A DNA stretch of 64,000 nucleotides from Myrica gale (lineage: Eukaryota; Streptophyta; Magnoliopsida; Fagales; Myricaceae): positions 4,843,501 to 4,907,500 of the forward strand of contig OZ005605.1 in the NCBI GenBank assembly GCA_963930655.1, written 5' to 3'. The position numbers were made by a program, and so were the translations under genes. Below the pieces are notes generated by a model that was given only the letters and a program-made list of their open reading frames with translations, was not told the origin of the DNA and searched no databases. Shown piece by piece: positions 35,793 to 46,072 of the stretch; the first letter of the stretch is position 1, and the number at the start of each line of letters is the position of its first letter.

Positions 35793-37852
35793 CTTTGTAT
35801 TGAAAAGCATAAAAATTGCAACCGAGAACTTATAATAGAAAGGACCAAGGTCAGCAACAAGTTTAAGAGACCGAAGCCTATATATGATGAGTATACAAGT
35901 TCTTTATATATGATGAGTATACAAGTTCTTAAAATGTGGCGGGCAAAAAACCAATCATTCATGTAGAAAAGAATGATGCTATGCCGCGTCCTTTTGTTTT
36001 TTCCTTCTCAAATGGCAGGGGAAAAGAAACGTAATTAGTTATATAGGTGGGATTACAAGACGTGAACCCACTCATCTCGCAATGTGACTTGAGAAGCATG
36101 ATTGCCTCAGTCTCGTTGCAGAGTATATGAAAAAAGCATGGGAAAGTGCAATTGTAATCAACAAAATGTTTTTGACTGCCCATGGGTCTACTTATTTTAT
36201 ATGTTATTAAAGTTGAAACTTACTTTTAGAAAGGCATAAGGTCCGCCACGTGTCAAATATATATATATATATATATATTTCTTAACATTTATTCTTGTTA
36301 TTATTTTTTTCCCTCTGGCATTAAGTCTAAATTTTGTTAATAATCCCGCACTTATAGAGGAGGAAACCCGTACGTGATAATAATCAAATTTAGTTGGCTA
36401 CAAAAAAAGACCAAAAATCAAGCTAAAAATCATTTAAGGACAAAAAAAAAACAGAACCAACCCATACAACGTATTTGTCTAATTATACTTTAATTATTGT
36501 GATCGCCACGTATCAGTACGAATAGAACATTCAACTTCTCGTGGTAGACCATAAATAAATAAATACAATCAAATTAGTTTCATTTGTGGGCCTTTAGGCC
36601 CGGTTGGATAAGCCCTCGTGGCCAGTTGAGTTGTGGCCTTTAAGGCTTTTGGAATGTGGCCCTTGGAGCCTTAATAATTAATGCATTGGGCCTGCATGCC
36701 CCTGCTAAAATGAATTCCACCATTGTTTGAAAAAAAAACACATACTGCAAGGGATGCCTGCTTGTTTTTTTATCATTGTAACTTCACATTCATGGATGGC
36801 ATTGGCAAATCTTACCCGAAGTTGCCGTCTTAAGACAAGTGTTTTGAATGAAAAAGATGCATGACCACTGCCCTTGGCCGAATTCTAAATGGACCACACG
36901 AGACCTCTCTGAATGGCCTCCCATGCCTGTATTGTTTTTATTTGGTTTGCTACTTCCTGCAGAAGCCATGCACACATCACACAACGCTCTTCTTTGGCCA
37001 CTCCTTGCGTATCTCTAACTTGAACATACATTTTCCTTTCTCATTCCTTTCGACTTCAGAGTCTTAAAATGTACATGAACAAGATTAATTGTCATATGTG
37101 AACTTGTAGACTACTTATGCCCAAGCCGCTGGTGTAATAAGGAAGAAGAAAAAACGATGCAACAACAGGCATGCACATGGTTTATATTTTCTACTCTCCC
37201 AAACAAAGGGAAAAGTGACTGAAACAAAGAATTGAATGGACGTCCTCCCCTCTTTCGTCAGTTAGGGGATACACGTGTTTTGATGAAACCAAGTACGTTT
37301 CTTACACTGGATAAAATCTATACTTCACCATTACTATATATACTCCTACAAAATTAAATAGATTGTCCACTAAAAAAAAGTCATCGTTTTATGGAGACAC
37401 CCTAATTTAGTTCATAGTCTTCAAGATAAAAAGTTTCTAGCTTACATTATCACCCTCTTTTAAACACACTCAGATGCAAGCAAATGGTAGATCGTATTTA
37501 TTACAGATATATAAATATCATAATCAAATCTTGTGTATTTGATATGATATTATCGCTATTACAATATCAAAGATTTGAGTTTAAATGTGATATCGTCGTC
37601 TAGATTCAAGTTTAAATGTATGAATCTTTTCTTATCATGTTTTGTATGTCTCTATAAATAGAGATCTTCAACTTGTAATCAGTATGCATTCATAATGCAC
37701 TATTTCTCCTCTCTCCATTATATTTCAATTATGCACAGTTTATCTTTCCTCTCAGTATTGACTTCAAATGATCATTAATTTGGATTGTAATTCGGGATCA
37801 CCCGGAAATATATCTTCCCTTTAATTCAAAGGACTGTTGTTCGGGACAATAT
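35793..37852. other. Intergenic; one recent tandem duplication
   Basis: A perfect 26-bp unit (TATATATGATGAGTATACAA plus GTTCTT) is repeated at 35879-35904 and 35905-35930. A (TA)n run lies at about 36258-36279. No gene found. Confidence 0.5.
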
Positions 37853-38051
37853 GGGTATGTTTGAGGGTGAAAATTTTGGGTATTGGGGTTTGAGAAATAT
37901 TATAAAGTAAAGATATGTTATTGGAGTTTGTGAAAAAGTAAAGAGAGAGAAGATTTTTAATAAATATTATAATAGTAAAAAATTATGTGGTGAATTTTTT
38001 ATTAGTAAACCTAAAATTTTGAGCCCAACTAATTGGGGCTCAAACATGCCC
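37853..38051. mobile_element. MITE, 199 bp, GGGYATGTTTGAG ends
   Basis: GGGTATGTTTGAG at the left and CTCAAACATGCCC at the right are inverted with one mismatch, bordered by TAT on both sides. A three-base duplication with GG-starting ends suggests PIF/Harbinger (Tourist-like). The interior shares the reversed TCTCTTTACTTTTTCACAAA core with other MITEs here. Confidence 0.8.
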
Positions 38052-38276
38052 TATGAATGTCATGCTACATTATATTCCTATGTTGCGTTGGCAAGTTGAA
38101 TTTGTAATCAACAACTATATATTTTTTGTTAAGAAAAAAGAGGATGGTATCTCTAAATTCTATTCAAAACACTTTTTATGGTGGAAGAAAACCATAGTTA
38201 CAAAATCAAACCCTTACACAAACTAAAAAAATCAACCAAGAGAAAATACAGCAACAAAATAAAACAACAAAACACC

Positions 38277-39190
38277 CACTACAAAAACAGTGGCCTTTAG
38301 CAGCGGTCAGAAACCGCTGCTATATGATCGTCGCAGTAGGCTATAGTGGCGATTTTTGAGACCGCTGGTTAAGACTTCCGGTCTATAGCAGTGGTCAGGA
38401 CCAGCGGTCACAAAAACGCCGCTAAAGGTTTATGCCAGCATTTTTAAACCACCACTAATTTTTTTTCTATATTTTCCTATACATGTTTTTTTAATCGATA
38501 ATACAAATTTATATTAATAACCATAATTCATTGGATGTAAAAACTTAAAGAACAAAGACAATAAAACAAAATATATTTCATCATTGATTAATAACGTTTT
38601 ACAGCAAACACAAGAATCTCTACAAGTAATCTAAAAGTAACAAGTTTTTAATATAAAATAAAAATAAGCAAGGATCAACTAAAATATTCAAATACAACAC
38701 AATAAGAATTCTTCATTGTACAATTTCACATTGTTTTGACCATACTGTATCTTAAGCTCCAGCCATGGATTCTTGTACCAGTCCAACTTCTTCCCAGTAG
38801 CTTTCATGATCTCATCTTTGCGTGAAATTCTAGCCTCCCCTCTTGGGCAACTGAAAATAGCGGCAACCTAAATTGTTTTTCTTGATATAAGGAATAAGTG
38901 AAGTAAAAATAAGATCAAATCTCGTTCAGAGTTCTAATTATAACAAGGTTTGGGAATATCCGCCAGTGTAGTGCCACAATGCATATTGCCAAAAACCAAA
39001 ATACATGAATAGTTTATTCAACAAGCAGGTGGTTTTTACCCGAGTTCCAGATAGCAAATTCACCAATGACATTCACTGTATCTCCAGGTGAAACTACGCT
39101 ACAATACCTGACAAGAAATAAAAGAAGACAGAACTTGAGATACCCTTAAAAAAATTTCCCCAACAACCATTAAGTAATCTATAAAACAAC
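38277..39190. mobile_element. CACTA-type transposon end with following internal DNA
   Basis: CACTACAAAAACAGTGGCC at 38277 is a canonical CACTA (En/Spm) terminus. The next 180 bp hold repeated subterminal motifs in both orientations (AGCAGCGGTC, AACCGCTGCT, GACCGCTGG, ACCAGCGGTC), typical of transposase binding regions. No matching TTTTTGTAGTG end was found before the gypsy-derived sequence at about 39190, so the right boundary is assumed. No transposase ORF is seen. Confidence 0.7.
38692..39120 (-). pseudogene. Possible captured gene fragment (DNA2-like?)
   Basis: On the minus strand two exon-like blocks occur. One, at about 39115-39035, reads VVSPGDTVNVIGEF followed by GKNHLLVE. The other, at 38866-38694, is a 57-codon open block after a TTTAG acceptor, starting VAAIFSCPRGEARISRKDEI. 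The first block and the SCPR start of the second resemble neighbouring parts of plant DNA2 replication helicase/nuclease as I recall it. The rest of the second block does not, so it may be a fusion or another gene. Such capture by CACTA elements is known. The homology needs a protein search, and no function is claimed. Confidence 0.4.
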
Positions 39191-39195
39191 AAAGC

Positions 39196-39780
39196 AGGAT
39201 GAGGAATTGGAGGCTGCACGCCTTAGGTTGGCGGAGCTTAAAAGGGAGCTGGAGTCCCAACGGAAGTCGGTTGGGGAGTTGCGTATCATAGCCCTAGGTG
39301 CCCGTTCCCAAGTCGGTTTGGAGCGAGAAATCTCTTGAGCTGGGGCAGTTAGATTTTGAGTTGCACCTGTCTCAGGAGAATGCAGGGCTCTTGCAACGTT
39401 TGAGTGAGCTTCGTTCCTCTTCCTCGTAGAAAGAGGAGTCGTTGCAGGCTGAGATAACGGATCTTCGTAGGGCCATGCGTGAGGCCTCTGATTCCTTTGC
39501 TCTTAAGCAGAAAGATTTGGATTTAGAAGAATCCTGCATGGGTCTTTCTCTCTGTGTTGCTGAACTGTCGGCGACGCTCGATTTTACTGGTGACCCGACA
39601 GTCTTAGCGCGCAGGTGCTTCGGCGCGGCCATGATTATATTCGAGGCGGCCCGCCTTACTGAAGGAAGCCGCTTTCAGGTGCATAAAGCAGGGCGTGCCC
39701 AGGAAATTTACGATATACTCGTAGAGATACTGGGAAATTGCGAAGTTTCCCTTCCTCCCGCCGGAGATGAAGACTTGTAA
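39196..39780 (+). pseudogene. Antisense additional ORF of Tat-like element, coiled coil
   Basis: Read on the plus strand, opposite to pol. It starts without a methionine (DEELEAARLRLAELKRELES), has one frameshift near 39330 and one TAG at about 39427. It then runs open from 39442 as 112 codons (LQAEITDLRRAMREASDSFA, ending SLPPAGDEDL). Heptad-like leucines and charged residues indicate a long coiled coil. Several Tat elements carry such an extra ORF in antisense between pol and the 3' LTR, with unknown role. The N-terminal part is cut off at 39190. Confidence 0.6.
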
Positions 39781-40084
39781 TAAGGCTAGAAGTTGTAATA
39801 ACGTACTCATATTTTGTTTATCGTACATTTGCTTCATTTTTTCTGTATGTTGGTCATCTGGTTATTTGCTGTTGTTTCTTTAGTTTTGATTGGATGCGAA
39901 CGCTTTTGATTCTATCCTTGGGGGACCTTAGTCCTGAGTTGTGAACACGATTAACATCGCTTCTTGAGCCCGCGAAAGTTCTTGTGAAGATTGGGAACCG
40001 TAGTTCTGATTTGTAAACAAAACTAACGCCGCTTCTTGAGCATGTGAAAGCAATTGGGGATAGCGATCCTTTAGAGATTGTCTT

Positions 40085-40740
40085 TGCACTCGTAGGGATG
40101 CGCCTGGGGATCGAGGTCCTCTGAGGTCGCCTTACTCTTGTGGGTGCGCCTGGGGATCAAGGTCCTTCGAGGTCGCCTTACTCTTGTTGGTGTGCCTGGG
40201 CCTGGGGATCGAGGTCCTTCAAGGTTGCCTTACTCTTGTGGATGCGCATGGGGATCGAGGTCGTCTTACTCTTGTTGATGCGCCTGGGGATCGAGGTCCT
40301 CCAAGGTCGACTTACTCTTGTGGATGCGCCTGGGGATCGAGGTCGTCTTACTCTTGTTGATGCGCCTGAGGATCGAGGTCCTCCGAGGTTGCCTTACTCT
40401 TTTGGATGCGCCTGGGGATCGAGGTCCTCCGAAGTTGCCTTACTCTTATGGATGCGCCTGCGAATCGAGGTCCTCCTAGGTCGTCTTACTCCTTTGGACT
40501 GCACTGATGTCCGAGATAATATATTTGAAGAAAAATCTTCGTGGATGCGCCTGGGGATCGAGGTCCTCCGAGGTCGCCTTACTCCTTTGGACTTGACTGA
40601 TGTCCGAGATAATATATTCGAAGAGGAATCATCGTGGATGCGCCTGGGGATCGAGGTCCTCCAAGGTCGCCTTACTCATTTAGACTGCACTGATGTCCGA
40701 GGTAATATATTCGAAGAGGAATTTTCTTGGATGTCATTCA
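40085..40740. repeat. Tandem array GATGCGCCTGGGGATCGAGG, 45-120 bp units
   Basis: The block GATGCGCCTGGGGATCGAGG followed by TCCTCCGAGGTCGCCTTACT is repeated about ten times. The last three copies are lengthened by an insert containing TGATGTCCGAGATAATATAT. The 210-codon plus-strand ORF across it (40140-40772) only reflects a period divisible by three in places. Confidence 0.85.
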
Positions 40741-40787
40741 TGGAAAGATCAGATTGTGGTGGAAACACATGACATCTATGTAAATAC

Positions 40788-43300
40788 TCATGCATAATAC
40801 TTTCTAAGATATAAGGAGTTCCATGGATGTTGGAGTGTCTTGCCCTGGAGGTCTTCCAGGTAGTATGTTCTTGGTCGTTTGGATCCGACGATGCGATATG
40901 AGCCTTCCCAATTTGGATACAGTTTTCCTTGCCGAGGATCCTTATCTCCTGGTGACATCTTTTTGAGGACCAAGTTTCTGGGCATAAAATGGCGGGGTCT
41001 TACCTTTGCATTGTAGTAATTTACGACTTTTTATTTGTACCCCTCCATCTTGAGTCATGCATCTTCCCTTTTTTTCTTCCAACAAGTCGAGATTCAGCTT
41101 CTTTTCTTCCTCGTTGTTTTCCTGAGTGAACATCACTTCTCGTGGCGAGAGTGCTCCGATTTCTACCTGGATTACAACATCATTTTCGTAAGTGAGGGCA
41201 AATGGTGTTTCCCAGTGGCTGTCCGGATGGTTGTGCGGTATGCCCATAGAACTCCCGACATTTCTTCTTCCCACTAGCCTTTGTGATCATCCAGCTTCGT
41301 TTTGATGATCTTCAGCACTGATCGGTTCGCCAATTCCACTTGTCCGTTAGCTTGTGGGTAATATGGAGATGAGTAGCGGTTCTCGATGTTGAGCTCTTTG
41401 CAGAATTCCCGGAAGCTGTTATTGTCGAATTGCTTGCCGTTGTCGGTGATTATAGCCCGAGGTAATCCGAAGCGACAGATGATGTTCCTCCAGACGAACT
41501 TTCAAATGTTCTGCTCGGTGATCTTTGCTAGTGGTTCTGCTTCAACCCATTTGGTGAAATAATCGATAGCCACTATTAAGAACTTGAGCAGTTTTTCGCT
41601 CTATAGGAAAGGGTCCAAGGATGTCAATTCTCCATTGCATAAATGGATATGGGGCACTCGCGATGGTCATATTCTCGGCCGGGGAGTTGATGAGGTTGGA
41701 GAACCTTTGGCATTTCTCACACTTTCGTACGACGTTCTCTCCATCATCTTGTATAGTGGGCCAGAAGAATCCAGCTCGGATTACCATTTGGGCCAAAGTG
41801 CATGCTCCAGAATGGTTTCCACAGATTCCTTCTTGTACTTCCCGGAGTGCTTAGTCTGCGTCTCGGGCGTTGAGGCAACGCAACATCGGTTTGGAAAGGC
41901 CTCGGCGATACAAGTCTTCGTCTATGATAGTGTACCGTCGGGTTATCCTTTTGAATTTTCTGCTTTTGTTGCTTGTCTGTCCCGAGGTCTTCCTCTTGCA
42001 GATTTCTCATGATTGGCAGTCGCCAATCTCTAGGCTCCATTTTATCAATTGCTCGGATTTCTGCTACGACCCCTGCGGATCGTATGGAGGCTCGGACCTT
42101 GAGCGCTCCTGCTGCTCCCAATACTTCCGTAGCCAGGGCGTTCGCTCTGGTGTTTTGGTCACGATTGATGTGTTGGATTTTGAAGTTTCCAAACCATTTC
42201 TTTACATACAAAGCTCGTTTCAGATAGATTGTCATCCTTTCGTCCCGTGCTTCGAAATTTCTAGTGACTTGACCTACCACTAACTGTGAATGTGAATGTA
42301 CATTGAAGTGTGTTCCTCCTAGAAGCTCCGCAATGAGTAGCCCGGTTATGAGGGCTTCATATTCAGCCTCATTGTTTGTGGGGGAATATTCTAGCTTCAC
42401 CCCGATTTCGAGGCGTTCTTCCTCGGGTATGTCGATGACGATCCCTACTCCACCTCCTTCTTGAGTGGATGATCCGTCTACGTAGATTTGCCATCATTCC
42501 GACTTAGAAGCCTCTTCCTGGCATGTGGGCACAGTGAATTCGAGGACGAAATCGGCTATTGCTTGTCCCTTGATGGCGGTTCGAGGTTGATACTCGAGAT
42601 CAAATTCGCCAAGTTCCATTGACCACTTAATTAACCTCCCAAAAGCATCAGGTTTTCCCAGGGTTTGTAGCAGCGAGTGATTCGTTAGGATGATGATGGA
42701 GTGAGCTTGGAAGTATGGCCTCAACTTTCTTGCCGAGAGAGTGACAACCAACGCCAATTTGTCAATGTTGGGGTATCGGGATTCGGCTCCTTGCAAGGCT
42801 TTGCTTACGTAGTATATGGGTCGTTGTATGCCTCCATCATCTCGTATGAGTGATGTGCTTACCGCCGCATCAGAAACAGCGAGATAGAGATATATCGTTT
42901 ATCCCGGCTTGGGAGAACTAAGGAGTCGAGGGCTTATCAAATACTCTTTGAGCTCGTCGAAAGCCTTTTGACATTCCTTTGTCCATTTGAAAGCCTTCCG
43001 AAGTATTTTAAAGAATGGTAAGCATTTATCAATAGCTTGAGAAACGAACCTATTGAGCGCGACTTTGTGTTCTGTCGAGGATGACTTTTACTCTTTTCTG
43101 GGTTAGCTTCGATTCCTCGATAGGATATGAGGAATCCTAGAAATTTCCAGAAGGAGACTCCAAAGGCGCATTTGGCCGGATTCAGACGCATCATGTACCT
43201 TTTGAGCACTTCGAAGGCCTTGGCGAGATCTTTGACGTGATCCACTGCTTCTCGCTTCTTCACCAAGAGATCCTCTACGTAAACCTTCATACGGCGCCCT
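40788..43300 (-). pseudogene. pol remnant: RT (part), RNase H x2, integrase
   Basis: The RT palm end at about 43290-42940 reads MKVYVEDLLVKKREAVDHVK, then LNPAKCAFGVSFWKFLGFL. RT-linked RNase H is at 42796-42494 (TNHSLLQTLGKPDAFGRL, FDLEYQPRTAIKGQAIADF). A separate RNase H-like domain spans about 42400-42000 (TNNEAEYEALITGL, LVVGQV). The integrase zinc region and core start at 41796 (CEKCQRFSNLI, WRIDILGPFP). The integrase tail runs to 40791 (GKLYPNWEGSYRIV). Frames shift between blocks. The RT catalytic motif reads YVEDLL in place of the usual YVDDML, so one active-site aspartate is lost. Confidence 0.85.
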
Positions 43301-43302
43301 AT

Positions 43303-44270
43303 CTACCCTTGGAACATCAAGTTGACCAGCCTTTGGTATGTTGCTCCTAGATCAACAGCTTGTTGTCGACGGACTGTGACCATGTCCTCTGCGTTCATGT
43401 ACTTCTGCGTCTTTTCCATGAATTCTCTGAAGGTCTCCGGTGGTTTCTTCCCTAGCGAGAATGAAAATCTCCCATCGGTTAAACCAGCTACGATGGCGGT
43501 GAGCACCACTTTATCTTCTGGGTCTTCTACATTGAGCTTTTCCTGGTTGAAGCGCGCCACATAATCTCACAGGCTTTCATTTTCCTTATGTCGGGTGGAA
43601 AAGAGGTGAATGACCGGTTTCTTTTGCTTTTTTCTCTCGATAAAGTGGCTGACGAAGGCTTTGCTGAGATCTTTGAAGTTTGGAATAGAGTCTGGTTTGA
43701 ATCTGCTGAACCACACGCGTGCTGGTCCAGATAATGTTGTAGGGAATGCTTTACATTTGATAGCGTCTTGGGTGTCTAGCAGATCCATCTGCGATTGATA
43801 GCCTTCCAGGTGATCGAGCGTTCCCGTGTACTTGTCCATCGTTGGCATGAGGAATTTAGATGGTAACTGGACTGTCAGAACATTTGAAGTGAATGGAGAT
43901 TCTACCTAATGCATCATGCTCTTCAAGGAGGACGGCGGAGGTTTGTCCACTTCCATCTCATCCTTCCTAGCTTGGCCAACACTTCTTCCAGCCTTGCATG
44001 CACTCCATCAACGTCTTTGTTCCTTCCAGGTGGAGAGTGTGAGCCTCTGTTGTGTGGTGGGACATAGGCCTCTTCATCATGCCTTTCTAACGTGAGTTTC
44101 CCTGGCTCGCCTTCCTAGGATGGACGCTTCTCCAGGTGGTACGTGGTTTTGGCTCGGCTCTCTGTCTAGGTCCTAGGATTCGTTGACGGCCTCCATTAAC
44201 CGTTCGACTTCTTGTTGAGGAGGTTATGAATTACCTCCGACTTTCGTTTTTCCTTTTCTCTTAGTGGTCA
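43303..44270 (-). pseudogene. gag remnant fused to RT by deletion
   Basis: The gag core lies at 43848-43567 (YTGTLDHLEGYQSQMDLLDT, FPTTLSGPARVWFSRF, NFKDLSKAFVSHF). After a TGA at 43567 the same frame continues with ARFNQEKLNVEDPEDKVVLTA. At about 43345 the gag sequence (VTVRRQQ) passes directly into RT text (ATYQRLVNLMFQG). The end of gag, the protease and the front half of RT are therefore missing. An initial short ORF (44418-44224) starts after the primer-site region. Confidence 0.8.
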
Positions 44271-44322
44271 CCATAAATATTTTATCAAAAGAACTATAAA
44301 CGTTCCCACAAATGGTGTCAAC

Positions 44323-44858
44323 TGACGAATCAGTTGGTTTATGGTCAACACGTCCGAGTAGAGGCGCTTCGGTCTTCGCGTATCCTTCCTGCAAAATCAC
44401 AAGAATAACCTCGGACACCGATGTTACTAGCCTCTGATGCCTAAGTCAGTCTTTTTTTTGTAGAGATGTTATGCCAGCTTTTATTGCGCGAGAATCGTTA
44501 TCGTATGCGTACCTCTTCTATCGTTCTCTCTTGGTTTTATAGCCTTTCTCTCACGTTTTCTCGCTTTCCCTTTTGGCGGGAATTCCTCCTCATGTGATCG
44601 TGTACTGTTCGACGGTTATTATACGTTTGAGTAGGGGTTGTTCTTTTCCACCTTCGGGATCAAGGAATCGTGGAGTTGGCAGTTGGCAGTTGTAAAGGAG
44701 TTGTTTGAACAACCGTTTAGGGCACGTCTGACGATCTACATTTATGGACCTGCATGCATGATGGGCTTGAGTGAAGCCTTTGGATTTCGGAGAGATTGAA
44801 TCACCCTTGCCGGTCCAGATTGATTTGGACCGGGTATAATTCAGTATTGGTATCATCA
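44323..44858 (-). repeat. 5' LTR of Tat-like element
   Basis: 536 bp, TGATGATACC...TTCGTCA on the minus strand, directly followed by the primer-site-like TTGACACCATTTG. Related to the solo LTR at 35301-35792. The downstream partner is missing. Confidence 0.75.
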
Positions 44859-44863
44859 GTTTC

Positions 44864-45660
44864 AAAAGGTCATAAGTAGTGCAGGGCTTGCTTGGAGATG
44901 ATAAAGTCTTTGCCTTCAGGTAGGTCGAGATATGATACGGTCACGAGAAATCGTGAGCTTCCACCGTCGTTTTGCTGCTGTTGAATTCAACTCCAGGCAA
45001 CACTTACTTCTGGTGGCCTTTTCACACAGCTTTCTTTTATTTATGTGCTCGGGCAAGTGGGTGTAGTAATCCTCTTGTTCCTTGAATTTTTTATCAATAA
45101 CTAATCTTTCATCAGACCCAAGAATTTGACAAGTGGGTGTAGTGATCATTATGCTCACTTGGCACGTAGATTTGGTCAAAATAAGGAATTGAAACTATTT
45201 TCTTTTTGGATGATGAAGATATCTGAAATTTCGTTAAGGCTAAATCTCTGAACTCGTAGAGTCCCTCCCTCCCGTACTAAAATTAGATTTTGACACACCG
45301 CATGCATCCTTCAAAAATAAGTAAACATTTCATTGTAAATCTCTAATTGTTCTACTTGATAATCTTTTGTGCTCTGAACCATAGCATGGAAAGGGTGCAT
45401 GGCAAGTGTTATAGTTGCATACTTTTCTTAGCCCGTATGACTTATCAGCGATTAATAGGAAAAAGCTTTACTATCTTTTCTATGACATAAATTTTAAGAA
45501 ATTTCTCACAAAAAAAAGTGCAAAATGCAAGGTAGTTCCAAGTTCGAAATATTTCGATTTCTTAAATGGACACTAGGATCGAAATTCTATATTTGAATGC
45601 CAATCAACTATATTGATCGTTTGAAAATCATATTACAAAACAATGGTAGTTAGATCATGT
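44864..45660. other. Intergenic, no feature seen
   Basis: Contains only a short direct repeat (CAAGTGGGTGTAGT at about 45053 and 45130). No gene. Confidence 0.45.
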
Positions 45661-45689
45661 TGGGTATGCTAAACTTGGGAATAATTTTT

Positions 45690-45868
45690 ACAATCTTAAT
45701 TTGGATGAGAGTAGTTTTAGTAATCCAGGTATGAGTGGTGTAGTTCAGAATAATAAAGATAATATCATTGTTGGGTATGCTAGGTCTTATGGTATGAGAA
45801 CTAATAATTGTGCAGAATTTTGTGTTGTACTTGATGGACTTAACTTCTCTAAAGCGATAGATATTTAA
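45690..45868 (+). pseudogene. RNase H remnant (LINE/RVT_3 type)
   Basis: One open plus-strand frame reads LNLDESSFSNPGMSGVVQNN, then GYARSYGMRTNNCAEFCVVL and DGLNFSKAIDI. It keeps the D of the first motif and the NN-AE block of RVT_3 RNase H domains found at LINE ends. A MITE begins immediately after, and further degenerate text of the same domain may continue after 46075 up to about 46350. There is no RT nearby, so it is an isolated fragment. Confidence 0.65.
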
Positions 45869-45870
45869 TG

Positions 45871-46072
45871 TGGTGTTTGGGTGTGGAAATTTCCATCCCT
45901 CAAAATTTCCAAACAAACATAAAATAATCTCTCCTTAATAAATTCTAAAATAATATTATAATATTCAATTAAATATTCTTTCTTCACTTTTTCATAAAAT
46001 ATCTATACTTTTTTACAAACCCCAATACTCAATATTTCCACAACCCCAAAATTTCCTAAAACAAACACCACC
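45871..46072. mobile_element. MITE, about 200 bp, GTGGTGTTTG ends
   Basis: GTGGTGTTTGGG at the left is mirrored by CAAACACCAC at the right, and the inner arms share GGAAATTT. The interior core TTCTTCACTTTTTCATAAAA links it to the GTTTG family. It splits the RNase H remnant. Confidence 0.7.

Larger units (their letters stand above)
39190..44858 (-). mobile_element. Truncated Ty3/gypsy element (Tat-like), internally deleted
   Basis: In minus-strand order: 5' LTR (44858-44323), a primer-site-like TTGACACCATTTGTGGGAA (44321-44303), gag, a shortened RT, RNase H, a second RNase H-like domain and integrase. The pol terminus at 40791 reads HPWNSLYLRKYY. Next come a tandem array and an antisense coiled-coil ORF. 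The second RNase H and the antisense extra ORF are features of the Tat lineage (Retand/Ogre relatives). The 3' LTR is missing because sequence stops at about 39190 next to the CACTA-derived DNA. Frameshifts and stops throughout make it inactive. Confidence 0.85.

Noticed and set aside
38960..38975. CAGTGTAGTG as the right CACTA terminus
   Set aside because: Lacks the TTTTTGTAGTG form matching the left end and has no matching 3-bp duplication.
40140..40772. A 210-codon plus-strand ORF
   Set aside because: It is a translation of a tandem array; there is no domain and it lies within the gypsy-derived region.
35301..44858. The two related LTRs (35301-35792 and 44323-44858) as ends of one 9.5-kb element
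   Set aside because: They are too diverged for one insertion. There is no purine tract beside the left copy and no matching target duplication, and unrelated DNA (MITE, CACTA end) fills 35.8-39.2 kb.
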